A DNA stretch of 64,000 nt. It comes from Parapedobacter tibetensis. Lineage in GTDB: Bacteria > Bacteroidota > Bacteroidia > Sphingobacteriales > Sphingobacteriaceae. The position numbers and the translations under genes were made by a program. The notes under the pieces are model-generated. The model was not told the DNA's origin. It saw nothing but the letters and a program-made list of their open reading frames with translations, and did no database searches. Numbering within the stretch: the first letter of the stretch is position 1; each line of letters begins with the position of its first letter. The stretch spans positions 114,570 through 178,569 of the forward strand of contig NZ_JAMKQJ010000014.1 of assembly GCF_024643205.1 (NCBI RefSeq), written 5' to 3'. Below, piece by piece: positions 1 to 9,124 of the stretch.

Positions 1-423
1 ATAATCGGTAAAGACCTTTTCCGCCACGTGCGGTTCGAATATCCACATGGTGCGGGCAGCCCCGTCGATCGCTGGTGTCCCTTGGCCTTTATTGCCATAG
101 TTTTCACGCTTTTCCCATTGCCAAGCGGTGCTGTCTTGATAATGGAGATATACGCGGTGGTAAAAATCCCGGGCAAGGCCGCCGATGACCGATTTATCGC
201 CCGTATCCGTAAAGCCGAGACCGCCAGATGATAGGCCGCCCAAATGCGTATCGGGCGAAACCACAATAACGGACTTTCCCGATTTTTTGGCCTGTACTGC
301 CGCCGAGATAGCAGCGGACGTCCCGCCATATATGATGAGGTCTGCCTCATAAGCATTCGGGTCGGGCATGCTGCACGCCAGTTGGCAGCATATAACGAAA
401 AGGGGGGAGATGTATCTAACCAT
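1..423 (-). CDS. FAD-dependent oxidoreductase lipoprotein, partial (C-terminus beyond window)
   Basis: The reading frame is open from an ATG at 423 to the window edge, giving 141 codons of the N-terminus. The start is followed by a short hydrophobic stretch and a lipobox (residues 14-18, QLACS), so the product is probably a lipoprotein. After it come the FAD/Rossmann motif IYGGTSAAISAAVQAKKSGK, then LGGLSSGGLG. These closely parallel the next gene upstream (459-2474), so the two are paralogues of the FAD-oxidoreductase family often annotated as xanthan-lyase-like (FAD_oxidored). It lies 35 bp after that gene, on the same strand, and probably ends the same operon. The substrate is unknown. The family call is secure; the rest of the protein is not visible. 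Confidence 0.85.
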   Translation of the reverse strand, partial: MVRYISPLFVICCQLACSMPDPNAYEADLIIYGGTSAAISAAVQAKKSGKSVIVVSPDTHLGGLSSGGLGFTDTGDKSVIGGLARDFYHRVYLHYQDSTAWQWEKRENYGNKGQGTPAIDGAARTMWIFEPHVAEKVFTDY

Positions 424-458
424 CTTAGTTGTATATATCATCGTGTCTCTGGAATTTC

Positions 459-2474
459 TTAGAGCGCTTGATCATCACTAGGAACCAAAATAACGGCATT
501 CGCTGCAACAACGCCATCCGCACCTTTTGTGCTGATTTCAACAAAAGCGGGTTCACTACCTTTAACAATCGTATAACTGCCTAGGGATACCCAGGTACTA
601 GATGTTTGTCCCTTGATTTCCACGGTCGACAAATCTAATATGTTCTCCGAAACGCGTTTTCCGTCAAAAACCCGGTAACTAACCTTCGTGGCACTTTCAG
701 CATGCTTGGGGAAGTAGGTGTAAAGCTGATAGCGACCCGGTTTCAGGCTCTTCGCAATAAACGTTGCGCTGCTGAGTCCGTCTTTGCCATCGGCCTCTAC
801 ATAAGTACGTCCATACCCCTTGCTTCGGCCTTTTTTCCAATTTCCGGCAAACTGTACCGCATCGCTATCCGTGCTGTTAATGAGCACGTCTGGCTCACGG
901 CCATCCGCTTTGGGATTGGCCGCCAAGGTCGCTTTTATATCGTTCACATCCACTGCTTGCACATCAATACCCTGATCAATGGCGTGGCAGGCGGCCACGG
1001 CCGCAGATTGTCCCAGCACCATGAAAACCGGCTCCATCCGGATAGACCCAAAGGCGATGTGGCTGGCAGAAAGGCAAACCGGCACCAATAAATTAGTCAC
1101 TTCACCACGCTTCGGAACGATGGCACGATACGAAATCGGAAACGGCGGGAACCCTCCAACCTCTACATTCCCTTCGTTCTTTACCATACCATTTACCACC
1201 AATCGGTCGCAGTTATGCGAATCCATCGTATACGCCGCAAAGCCCACTTCATCGTCTACCACTTCCCTACCCTGGCAATGGTGCTGAGTCATTACTACCT
1301 CACCGATCATACGCCGCGCCTCGCGCACGTAGAGCTGAGGACTCCAATGGTTGTTGCTGACATACTCGTCTTTCGGATATCCCCATTGCTGCATCTCATC
1401 GCGGATGAACCTTGGCACGGACGGGTCGTTGCCCACGAAATACAGCAACCCCTTGGTATAGTCCTCGTGCGCTTTTATAATCTCCTGCCGCCGCTCGTAA
1501 TCGGCCTCCGGATAGTCCCAATTCATACCGATCATGTCGGTCGAAAACCCATTACGGTTGTTAATGTCTGTTTTGCCGTTGGGCATCAGGCTCCAGATGA
1601 AGACATCATTCAATCCCTTCCATGGCTGGATTTCCTTCTGCCGCCTCAACAATTCATAGCGATCGGGATCGTAATTGGCAGGTTTGGTAATCGGAATACG
1701 ATTTTCCGAAACATTGGTTAAGGCAATGCGATAGTTATATGCTTGCACCTTTCGATCTCCGGTACCGTCAGGTAATAATTCGCCATCGCGTATTCCCCAT
1801 AGCAGACCGCTGCTGGGATCGCCACGTTTCACATAGGGATCTATACCATCCGGAAACTGATGGCCCGTCATCAGTTGCACACCATTTAACGTTTCCCCAT
1901 ATACACTGTTATCTTCTCGTCCCACATGGTAGGATGCACCGGCTTTGGCCATCAAGTCGCCCTCATAGGTGCAGTCCATGAAGACTTTGGCTTTCACGGA
2001 CATCGACTGCACGCCCATTTTTTCCGTAGATTGGAGGGTAATGCCGTCGAGTCTCGTCCCCTCCTTCGTCACGTCCATGATGACTTGTCCATAAACAACA
2101 TCCGCATCGCACTGTTCCATATACTGCTTGAAAATCGCTTCGGCTATTTTCGGTTCAAATATCCACTGCTCAAAGGTACCATAGTGTGTACCGGTTTTCC
2201 GATAGAAGTCCAGCGCCAAACCGCGTACCACGTATTTGTTGCCGATATCGGTCTGCCCAAGCCCACCGGAGCTTAATCCGCCGAGCCTGTGGCCCGACTC
2301 GATCAATACGACAGATTTGCCGGCTTTGGAAGCGGTATATGCCGCCACTACACCGGCAGAGGTACCGCCATATATGCAGAGGTCATATAACGCGTTTTTG
2401 ACCTGCGCTATGCACGACGCATAGACGAAAACAAATAGAACTACCTGTACAAAAATTTTCTTCATCATGTTCAT
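459..2474 (-). CDS. Secreted FAD-dependent oxidoreductase with C-terminal golvesin-like domain
   Basis: This is a 671-residue protein with a signal peptide (cleavage likely after CIAQ, near residue 24). The dinucleotide-binding motif YGGTSAGVVAAYTASKAGK and the LGGLSSGGLGQTD segment mark an FAD_oxidored-type flavoprotein. The last 130 or so residues (from about 540) look like the golvesin/xanthan-lyase C-terminal beta-sandwich, with GRTYVEADGKDG and GRYQLYTYFP. Such proteins are common in polysaccharide utilisation loci, but their reaction is not firmly established. The start ATG overlaps the upstream sulfatase stop as ATGA, which suggests translational coupling. The neighbouring sulfatase, SusC/D and GH16 genes suggest that it acts on a glycan or glycan-derived product outside the cytoplasm; this is inference. 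Confidence 0.87.
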   Translation of the reverse strand: MNMMKKIFVQVVLFVFVYASCIAQVKNALYDLCIYGGTSAGVVAAYTASKAGKSVVLIESGHRLGGLSSGGLGQTDIGNKYVVRGLALDFYRKTGTHYGTFEQWIFEPKIAEAIFKQYMEQCDADVVYGQVIMDVTKEGTRLDGITLQSTEKMGVQSMSVKAKVFMDCTYEGDLMAKAGASYHVGREDNSVYGETLNGVQLMTGHQFPDGIDPYVKRGDPSSGLLWGIRDGELLPDGTGDRKVQAYNYRIALTNVSENRIPITKPANYDPDRYELLRRQKEIQPWKGLNDVFIWSLMPNGKTDINNRNGFSTDMIGMNWDYPEADYERRQEIIKAHEDYTKGLLYFVGNDPSVPRFIRDEMQQWGYPKDEYVSNNHWSPQLYVREARRMIGEVVMTQHHCQGREVVDDEVGFAAYTMDSHNCDRLVVNGMVKNEGNVEVGGFPPFPISYRAIVPKRGEVTNLLVPVCLSASHIAFGSIRMEPVFMVLGQSAAVAACHAIDQGIDVQAVDVNDIKATLAANPKADGREPDVLINSTDSDAVQFAGNWKKGRSKGYGRTYVEADGKDGLSSATFIAKSLKPGRYQLYTYFPKHAESATKVSYRVFDGKRVSENILDLSTVEIKGQTSSTWVSLGSYTIVKGSEPAFVEISTKGADGVVAANAVILVPSDDQAL

Positions 2475-4015
2475 AAGTGAATAGTTGTTGTTTTAGTATT
2501 CCAGTGATTATGCAATGCTTGGCTCAATGCGTTCACCACGTCCTTATAGCGGGGGTACGTGGCCACATTCGTATTTTCATCGGGGTCGACTTCATGGTCG
2601 TACAGCTCATGGATGACACGACCCGTCGATGGCACCCGCCACTCCACTAACCGATACCGTTCCGTACGGATACTCCGGCCCATGACCTGTTCGTCATCCA
2701 CGTGTTTTGGATATTGGCTGAGTGCGAAGTCTTTGGACCAAGGTGCATTCGGATTGTCTAATAACGGAGCGAAATTTTCTCCTTCCAATGAAGCCGGCGC
2801 TTCCAGTCCGCAGATATCCGCCAGCGTCGGATAGATATCCACAAATTCAACCAGTTCATCGCTGACCGCACCGGCGGCTTTCTGCCCCGGTTTTGCCACA
2901 ATAAGCGGTGCCCTCACTGAAGTCTCATAATTGGTATGTTTGGTCGTCCACATATTATGTTCACCCACCTGAAAACCATGATCGCCCAACAGCACGATAA
3001 CGGTATTGTCCCGCAAACCTAGGCGGTCGAGCTCTGCCAGTATGTTGCCTACTTGGGCGTCCACATAGCTAATGCAGGCAAGGTATCCATGCAGCAATTC
3101 CCGCTGTTGTGTTGCTGTTAGTTCTGCTTCATAGGGTATGTGTTTATAATCCTCATACAACCGCAGGTCCGCATACTTTTGCAATGCAAACTCAGGAGCA
3201 TTTTTCGGCGCATATCGGTTATTGGGTAGGACGATGTCGGCTGCCCGGTATAAATCCCAATATTCCTTCGGTGCGATAAATGGTAGGTGAGGTTTATAAA
3301 ACCCGACCGCTAAGAAAAACCGCTCGTCTTTCAGTTCATTCAACACTTTTATGGCTTGTACTGCCGTCTCTCCATCCGCCAGGGCACTGTCCGGTATCGT
3401 CGGTGCCTCGGTAGCGAATCCCCTGGGAATGTTGCTATAATCCATAGTGTCGCCCGCCTTAGCCATTTCGTCCAACTTTCGCTGGCGCAGCGCTTCACCT
3501 TTCGGTCCGTATACGGATTTCGTGGGCAGCCACAGCGGACTGCTCCAGGAAGCTGTATCGTCCATATTGCCGAAAGCACGCGGATCGCTTGGTATCAGAT
3601 GGAAAATCTTATACAGTCCCTGGCTCTGCCACCCATTGTTTTTAAACAACTGAGGCAGCGTTACCGCATCAGGCGCATGCTCGCGGATATGCGTGGTCAG
3701 ATTATATACATTCAGCTCATCGGGCCGCAATCCGGTAAGCAGTGAAGCCCTCGACGGGTTGCATAATGCAATTTGGCAGTAGGCACGGTTAAACACCGTG
3801 CCCGTAGCTGCCAATTGATCGATATGCGGAGTCTTTACCATGGTGTCCCCGTAACACCCTAATTGCGGTCTCAGATCGTCTACCATGAGAAAAAGAACAT
3901 TGTAGTCTGTCCGGCTCGCTTTCGCGGTGTCTGTTGATTGCCCATATAGGTTGAAAAACAGGCTAAGACTACCCACTAAAAACAACGATCGCATCGTTAA
4001 TAACCCACAACACAT
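2471..4015 (-). CDS. S1-family sulfatase (iduronate-2-sulfatase-like)
   Basis: This 514-residue protein has an N-terminal signal sequence (SLFLVGSLSLFFNLYGQ). Family hallmarks visible are the metal-binding FLMVDDLRP segment near residue 45 and the active-site signature LCNPSRASLLTG, whose Cys (about residue 85) would be matured to formylglycine. Also visible are LLGDHGFQVGEH and the C-terminal SIRTERYRLVEW. The order resembles iduronate-2-sulfatase-like bacterial S1 enzymes. The chosen start is the ATG at 4015, which overlaps the SusD stop as TGATG; an in-frame TTG at 4018 and an ATG at 3994 are alternatives. The enzyme should remove sulfate esters from an imported or surface-bound glycan. 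It needs an anaerobic- or aerobic-type FGly-generating enzyme, and none is visible in this window. Confidence 0.93.
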   Translation of the reverse strand: MCCGLLTMRSLFLVGSLSLFFNLYGQSTDTAKASRTDYNVLFLMVDDLRPQLGCYGDTMVKTPHIDQLAATGTVFNRAYCQIALCNPSRASLLTGLRPDELNVYNLTTHIREHAPDAVTLPQLFKNNGWQSQGLYKIFHLIPSDPRAFGNMDDTASWSSPLWLPTKSVYGPKGEALRQRKLDEMAKAGDTMDYSNIPRGFATEAPTIPDSALADGETAVQAIKVLNELKDERFFLAVGFYKPHLPFIAPKEYWDLYRAADIVLPNNRYAPKNAPEFALQKYADLRLYEDYKHIPYEAELTATQQRELLHGYLACISYVDAQVGNILAELDRLGLRDNTVIVLLGDHGFQVGEHNMWTTKHTNYETSVRAPLIVAKPGQKAAGAVSDELVEFVDIYPTLADICGLEAPASLEGENFAPLLDNPNAPWSKDFALSQYPKHVDDEQVMGRSIRTERYRLVEWRVPSTGRVIHELYDHEVDPDENTNVATYPRYKDVVNALSQALHNHWNTKTTTIHL

Positions 4016-5469
4016 CAATACCCGGGGTTTTGATCGCCCTGACCAATCGCCGGATTATTGTTGATCTCATTTTCCGGGATAGGCCATAGCAAACGTTCAT
4101 CAATCAAGTTTTTTCCTACTGCTGCAAATGCCTCCTTTGCTTTCCCTGTCCGTTTCAGATCCCACCAACGTCGCCGTTCGATTAGAAATTCGTATGCCCG
4201 CTCCTGTAAAACAACATCCACAAATGCGGTTTCACTCATACCGGCCGCATAGTCTACAGGAGAAGGTGTAGCAGGATTATGACCATAAGCTCTCCGCTTA
4301 ATCATGTTAAGCCGTTCCAAGGCAAGTGCCGACGGCCCACCTTCCGCGCGACAAGCGGCTTCAGCATAAAACAATAGCGCCTCTGCATAACGGTATATCG
4401 GCACGCTATACGTGCTTAGGCCACTATTATTCGTAATGAACTTTTTGAAAAGGACTGGGGTTGTAGCCGGTAAGGGCACCCATTCGCCAGCAGCGTTTTG
4501 GACGTGCGTATAAAGGTTGAACGGTTTGCGTAAATCGTTTTCATCCCAAGCCTCGCCAATGAAGGAGTTCATGTTTGGTAGCCAAGCAAAATATCCAGTA
4601 CTGCTGTAATTGTAAGGTATGTTATTACCCATATGGAGGAAATTGGTGATTTCGGATGGAATCGTTTCTGAATGATGCACGGACATGATATCCTCCGAGC
4701 TGGTATTTGACCCGAAAATCCGATAAAAGTCGTCCGGCTGCTGCACATTCACCAGCTGGTACTTTCCACTGGTGATCACCTCATCCGCCTTCGCAGCCGC
4801 CGCTTCCCAGTTGCCAATGGTTAAGTACACATGCGCCAACAGCATTTTTGCGGCCGATTTGGACGCTTGCCCCGTTCCGCTGACCGTTTCAAGCAGCCCT
4901 TCCTCTGCGGCCATTGCATCGGCGATAATGAGTTCATAGACTTCATTTTCCGGCCTGCGGGGCGATTCCAGATCGGATAGATCCGTACTTTCTCTTGTCT
5001 TGATCGGAACCGCTCCAAAGCCCCTCACCAGTTCAAAATAGGCAAGAGCCCGCAAAAAGTGCGCTTCAGCAAGGATGCGGGTTCGTGCCCCCTCATTCAT
5101 TTGAGCGATCTGAGGCACATTATCTAACACCGCATTTGCCCGATTGATCCCCTGATATAACCGTGTCCATTGATTGGATGCCCTGCCAATATTTTGCTGA
5201 TCCAGCAGCTGGTGCATATTGGAAATCGGGGCCTGTGATCCCCTTCCGTTCAGGAAATCACCGTGCAACTCGCTCAATATATAGTTGTCAATACCGTAAA
5301 ATTCTTTACTCAACGCATTATACGCACCATTCAACGCACCTTGCGCATCGGCTTCATTTTTATAGTAATTATTTCTTGCAACAAAGTCCTTTGGAATTTC
5401 GTCCAGCATATCTTGACAAGACGTCAATGATATCATAAGGGTGACTATCGCTATACCTATACTTTTCAT
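4015..5469 (-). CDS. SusD/RagB family outer-membrane glycan-binding lipoprotein (locus 1)
   Basis: The product has 484 residues and begins MKSIGIAIVTLMISLTSCQD, a lipoprotein signal with lipobox LTSC. The start ATG at 5469 was chosen for this signal; the frame is open 73 codons further upstream, inside the SusC 3' end, but that extension has no sensible signal. The N-terminal TPR-like SusD helices (NNYYKNEADAQGALNGAYNA) and the C-terminal VVLQERAYEFLIERRRWWDLKR block are typical. SusD proteins cap the SusC channel on the cell surface and bind the glycan. The gene follows SusC by 11 bp and overlaps the sulfatase start by one base, so the genes are co-transcribed. Confidence 0.95.
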   Translation of the reverse strand: MKSIGIAIVTLMISLTSCQDMLDEIPKDFVARNNYYKNEADAQGALNGAYNALSKEFYGIDNYILSELHGDFLNGRGSQAPISNMHQLLDQQNIGRASNQWTRLYQGINRANAVLDNVPQIAQMNEGARTRILAEAHFLRALAYFELVRGFGAVPIKTRESTDLSDLESPRRPENEVYELIIADAMAAEEGLLETVSGTGQASKSAAKMLLAHVYLTIGNWEAAAAKADEVITSGKYQLVNVQQPDDFYRIFGSNTSSEDIMSVHHSETIPSEITNFLHMGNNIPYNYSSTGYFAWLPNMNSFIGEAWDENDLRKPFNLYTHVQNAAGEWVPLPATTPVLFKKFITNNSGLSTYSVPIYRYAEALLFYAEAACRAEGGPSALALERLNMIKRRAYGHNPATPSPVDYAAGMSETAFVDVVLQERAYEFLIERRRWWDLKRTGKAKEAFAAVGKNLIDERLLWPIPENEINNNPAIGQGDQNPGY

Positions 5470-5480
5470 TTCAACTCGCT

Positions 5481-8400
5481 TTAAAGGGTTAATCTTAAAC
5501 CAATTGCATATACTTTGGCGTTCGGGTAGCCACTTTGGTCGTGTCCCATCCGGAGGCGGTCGTCGATTTCTTGCGTATCGTCTCCCCGCGTATTCATTTC
5601 GGGGTCGAGGCCGGTATAGTCTGTAAAGGTAAACAGGTTGGTTCCCGACACATAAATCTGAGCGGCATTGCACCAGGCCATGCTCCACTTCTTCACAGGG
5701 AAATCATAACCTAAGCTGATGGTTTTCACCCGCAGGTAGCTGCCGTTCTCAATAAACCGGTCTGAGATGTCCACGCCGGTGGCAGCGCTGATTTTCGGGT
5801 ACTTGGCATTCGGATCCGGATTTTCGGCTGTCCAATAATTCCCGATGATGTCCTTGAACTGGTTGCTGCCGCGCTGGAAGGAATTCAGATGCGTGCCGTT
5901 GGTTGCGTTGAAAATCTCATTGCCTTGGACCCCTTCCAGGAAAATGTTCAGATTGACCCCCTTATAAGAAAGGCTGGAATTAACGCTATATATCCAATCC
6001 GGGATAGGGTTACCCAGAATCACCCGGTCCTGAGCATTCACCACCCCGTCGCCATTCATGTCTCTATACTTGATGAACCCGTTTTCATCAAGCCCGTCTT
6101 CCAGGTAGCCGAAGAGTGAACCCAACGGTTCCCCTTCACGGGCAATGTTGGTGCTGGACCATACCGCGGCTTGGCCAGCGCTGTAAATGTCGCTTCCGCC
6201 AGCAAGCTTCATCACCCGGTTTTTGTTGGAAGACACCATGGCAGCCATGTTCCATTTCCATTCACCGGTGAGGATATCCCCATTAACGCCCAATTCAATC
6301 CCTTGGTTTCTGATCTCCCCTACGTTCTGGAAGATGGATTCGAATCCTACGGAAGGCGGCAACGGAACCGAAGCCAACAGATCCGTTGTATATTTCCAAT
6401 AATAGTCGGCAGTTACGTTCAACCGGCTATTCCAGAAGCTGATATCGATACCAACGTCTGTCTGTGCCGTCGTTTCCCATTTCAGGTCGTCATTAGCGAT
6501 ACCGGAAGGGACATAGCCGACAATTTCCTCATTATTTCCGTAAATTATCCGCGCAGCGCTCATCTGATCCAGTGACTGGTAAGGATCCAATGCGGTATTC
6601 CCCGTCACCCCATAACTTGCCCGCAATTTCAAGTCATTGATAACCGTGACATCCTGCATGAACGGTTCTTCGGAAATCCGCCAAGCGACCGCAGCCGATG
6701 GGAACACCGCCCATTTGTTGTTGCTTCCGAAACGAGACGATCCATCGGCCCGCATGCTGGCGGTCAGCAGGTACTTATCCGCAAAAGAATAGTTGGCACG
6801 GGCCAGCCAAGACGCCAGTACCCATTCCTCAATGCTTGACGTAGGTGGGTTAATGGTCTCCGCCGCCGAAAGATCATAATTCTCCGTGGTGTTGCCCGGA
6901 AGCCCGGATACAGCAGCCTGGAAATACCGATCCCTATTTGTTTGGTAGGTATAACCACCTAATACGGTAAGCCGATGGATATCATTGAATTCCTTCGTAT
7001 AGGTCAGCGTATTTTCGTTCAGGAAGGAGCTGCGGTAATCGTTTCGCTGTCGGGCATAACCGCGGTCCGTTTCGAAAATGATGGGTCTGAACTGGTCGGT
7101 CAACGAATTGGCATATTCTAAGCCCAGTAAGGTTCGGAACACCAAATTTTCCGTCAATTTGACGTCCAGACTCGTATTTCCAATCACCGTATTGCCTAGC
7201 GCCCTGGTTTGGTCCTCGGCAAAAATCAACGGATTTCGCATATCGGACGAACCGAAGCTATAAATCCGCTCAATCTGTGTAAGTTGGCCATTCTCGTCAT
7301 ATACCGGCAGCGTCGGGGGTGCCGAGGCGGCTGCAGACAAGACAGAGCCCCCGCCCCGATAACCGTTGTTGACCGGCACGGAACGTTGCTCCCTGCGCGA
7401 AAGGTTCAGGTTTACATTGAAGCGCAACCAGTCTTTGACGTCGTGGCCAAGGTTTACACGGGCCGACCCGCGTTTCACGCCAGTGTTGATTAGAATCCCG
7501 TCCTGCCCATAGTAATTACCTGACGCAGAATACTGTGTCTTTTCGGAGCCGCCCGAAAACGTAAGGGTATGATCCTGAATCGGTGCAGCGCGCAATACCA
7601 CATCCTGCCAGTCAGTACCGGGATTTTCCACTTCATCAATATTGAAATAGGGTTCTTGGCCACCATTCCGCAACCATTCGTTGGCTATCTCAGCATATTC
7701 TTTCGCATTGAGCAAATCATAGCGCTTGGTTTCCTGCTGTACCCCGTAGAAGCTGTTCAGTTCGATGCGGCCTGCTTGTCCGGCTTTCCCCTTTTTGGAG
7801 GTGATGATGACCACACCATTCGCACCCCGGGCCCCGTAAATCGCCGTAGCGGAAGCATCCTTCAAGATATCGATGGATTCGATATCCGCTGGGTTCAGGA
7901 AATTGATGCCGCCCGTAACCGGGAAGCCATCTACTACATATAATGGTTGGTTATTACCGATCATCGAATTTCCGCCGCGTACGCGTACTTCTATTCTACC
8001 TCCCGGTTGGCCGGAGTTCTGGGTCACCTGCACACCTGCAGCGCGGCCCTTCAATGCTTGCTCCATGTTATAAACGGGTACTGTTTGGATGTCTTCGGAT
8101 GTAATCTGTGCGACAGAACCCGTCAAATCGGATTTACGGATGGTTCCATAACCGACCACGACCACCTCCTCCAAATCACTGACCGATGCGTTTAATTGAA
8201 CGTCAATCACATTGGTACTGCCTACTGTTCGTTCCTGCGTATTATAGCCCAATATGGTAAAAACGAGTACCGCGTTTTGATCGGTAACCTCAATCCGATA
8301 TCGTCCATCATCATCCGTAGATGTTGCTGACGACGAACCTTTTAGAGTAACGGTAACCCCAGACACCGCCGTCCCCTGTTCATCGGTGACCCTACCCGCT

Positions 8401-8741
8401 ACGACACGTTGTTGCCGGAAGCTTTGCTCCTCTTCGACTGCTATTTCCTTCCTCGATACCAGCACCCGTTTTCCACGGATTTGGTAGGTAAGTGGCTGGT
8501 CGGTAAAACAGTGCTGTAAGATATCATCCAACGGAGCATGATTAAAACGCAGGCTCACCGGACGGGCTTCCTTCAAATCATCCGTCAGGTAAAGGAAATG
8601 ATAGCCAGTCTGCTTACGCAATTCAGCAAAGACCGTTTTCAATGGAATATGCTCAGCCGTAATACTCGCTTTCTGCGCGTACACCTCAGCTCCGGCGCGC
8701 GCAGCAGTAATCAACACGATAGCGAGTATGATTTTAATCAT
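5481..8741 (-). CDS. SusC/RagA TonB-dependent transporter with STN domain (locus 1)
   Basis: This 1086-residue protein starts at the ATG at 8741 (MIKIILAIVLITAARAGAEVYAQ, signal peptide). The frame extends 36 codons further upstream through a low-complexity KTCKTHKTYKT stretch that is probably untranslated. Domains in order are: STN (about residues 25-80, SITAEHIPLKTVFAELRKQ), a carboxypeptidase-D-like regulatory domain (VVAGRVTDEQGTAVSGVTV), the SusC signature VVVGYGTIRKSDLTGSV, the plug, and the outer-membrane beta-barrel ending in YAIGLRLTL with a C-terminal aromatic/hydrophobic strand. STN domains signal to FecR anti-sigma factors, and a sigma/FecR pair lies just upstream (10.7-12.5 kb). 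The transporter is therefore probably self-regulated by its substrate. Confidence 0.96.
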   Translation of the reverse strand: MIKIILAIVLITAARAGAEVYAQKASITAEHIPLKTVFAELRKQTGYHFLYLTDDLKEARPVSLRFNHAPLDDILQHCFTDQPLTYQIRGKRVLVSRKEIAVEEEQSFRQQRVVAGRVTDEQGTAVSGVTVTLKGSSSATSTDDDGRYRIEVTDQNAVLVFTILGYNTQERTVGSTNVIDVQLNASVSDLEEVVVVGYGTIRKSDLTGSVAQITSEDIQTVPVYNMEQALKGRAAGVQVTQNSGQPGGRIEVRVRGGNSMIGNNQPLYVVDGFPVTGGINFLNPADIESIDILKDASATAIYGARGANGVVIITSKKGKAGQAGRIELNSFYGVQQETKRYDLLNAKEYAEIANEWLRNGGQEPYFNIDEVENPGTDWQDVVLRAAPIQDHTLTFSGGSEKTQYSASGNYYGQDGILINTGVKRGSARVNLGHDVKDWLRFNVNLNLSRREQRSVPVNNGYRGGGSVLSAAASAPPTLPVYDENGQLTQIERIYSFGSSDMRNPLIFAEDQTRALGNTVIGNTSLDVKLTENLVFRTLLGLEYANSLTDQFRPIIFETDRGYARQRNDYRSSFLNENTLTYTKEFNDIHRLTVLGGYTYQTNRDRYFQAAVSGLPGNTTENYDLSAAETINPPTSSIEEWVLASWLARANYSFADKYLLTASMRADGSSRFGSNNKWAVFPSAAVAWRISEEPFMQDVTVINDLKLRASYGVTGNTALDPYQSLDQMSAARIIYGNNEEIVGYVPSGIANDDLKWETTAQTDVGIDISFWNSRLNVTADYYWKYTTDLLASVPLPPSVGFESIFQNVGEIRNQGIELGVNGDILTGEWKWNMAAMVSSNKNRVMKLAGGSDIYSAGQAAVWSSTNIAREGEPLGSLFGYLEDGLDENGFIKYRDMNGDGVVNAQDRVILGNPIPDWIYSVNSSLSYKGVNLNIFLEGVQGNEIFNATNGTHLNSFQRGSNQFKDIIGNYWTAENPDPNAKYPKISAATGVDISDRFIENGSYLRVKTISLGYDFPVKKWSMAWCNAAQIYVSGTNLFTFTDYTGLDPEMNTRGDDTQEIDDRLRMGHDQSGYPNAKVYAIGLRLTL

Positions 8742-9124
8742 AATCAAAAGCTTAATGAGGTCGCGACTATACGTCGGGGTTTTATAAGTTTTATGCGTTT
8801 TGCAAGTTTTGCAAACTCCGCACGTTATTGCAATACAAATTGCATACATTTGCCATACAGGTTAAATGATTATTCTGTTAAATTTATCATTATCAATTGT
8901 CAATTATACATTGTCAATTGATCATTGGACTAGCCTGTCTGCGGCATCAATAACCGCGCCGGCCGGAAGTGTTAGCCGCACTTCCGGCTTTTTGGGCCTA
9001 TACCCTCACAGGGAATCCATGATTGGGGATCTACTCAAGTCTCCATATTTCCACACCTCCTTACATTTGTGTTCGATTTGATCATTTATACATCTTCAGG
9101 GTCGCATTCAATTATACCCGCTAC
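8742..9124. other. Intergenic leader between GH16 gene and SusC
   Basis: This 383-bp stretch lacks a credible gene. Next to SusC it holds a 10-bp periodic A/T-rich array of TTGCAAAACT-like units (about 8781-8818). Beyond this is a copy of a roughly 125-bp repeated leader element (about 8866-8993), also present upstream of the GH16 gene. The part from 9000 to 9124, just after the GH16 stop, shows nothing recognisable. Confidence 0.7.
8866..8993 (-). repeat. Repeated leader element, copy A, with perfect 10-bp hairpin
   Basis: Matches copy B at 10562-10683 in the same orientation. Shared blocks are TGATTATTCTGTT, TTTATCAT.TCAATTG, TTAGCC and GTTAGCCGCACTTCCGGC. It ends in a hairpin with perfect arms GCCGGAAGTG (8962-8971) and CACTTCCGGC (8979-8988), followed by five T on the plus strand. 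Read with the minus-strand genes, the hairpin lies in the 5' leader of SusC and is preceded by A, not followed by U. It is therefore not a simple minus-strand terminator. Confidence 0.8.

Noticed and set aside
5470..5688. 73-codon N-terminal extension of SusD (locus 1)
   Set aside because: It overlaps the SusC 3' end and lacks a signal. The ATG at 5469 gives a perfect lipoprotein signal.
8958..8993. Hairpin plus T-run read as a plus-strand intrinsic terminator
   Set aside because: No plus-strand gene lies upstream to terminate. It belongs to a repeated element in a minus-strand leader, so it is listed as a repeat instead.
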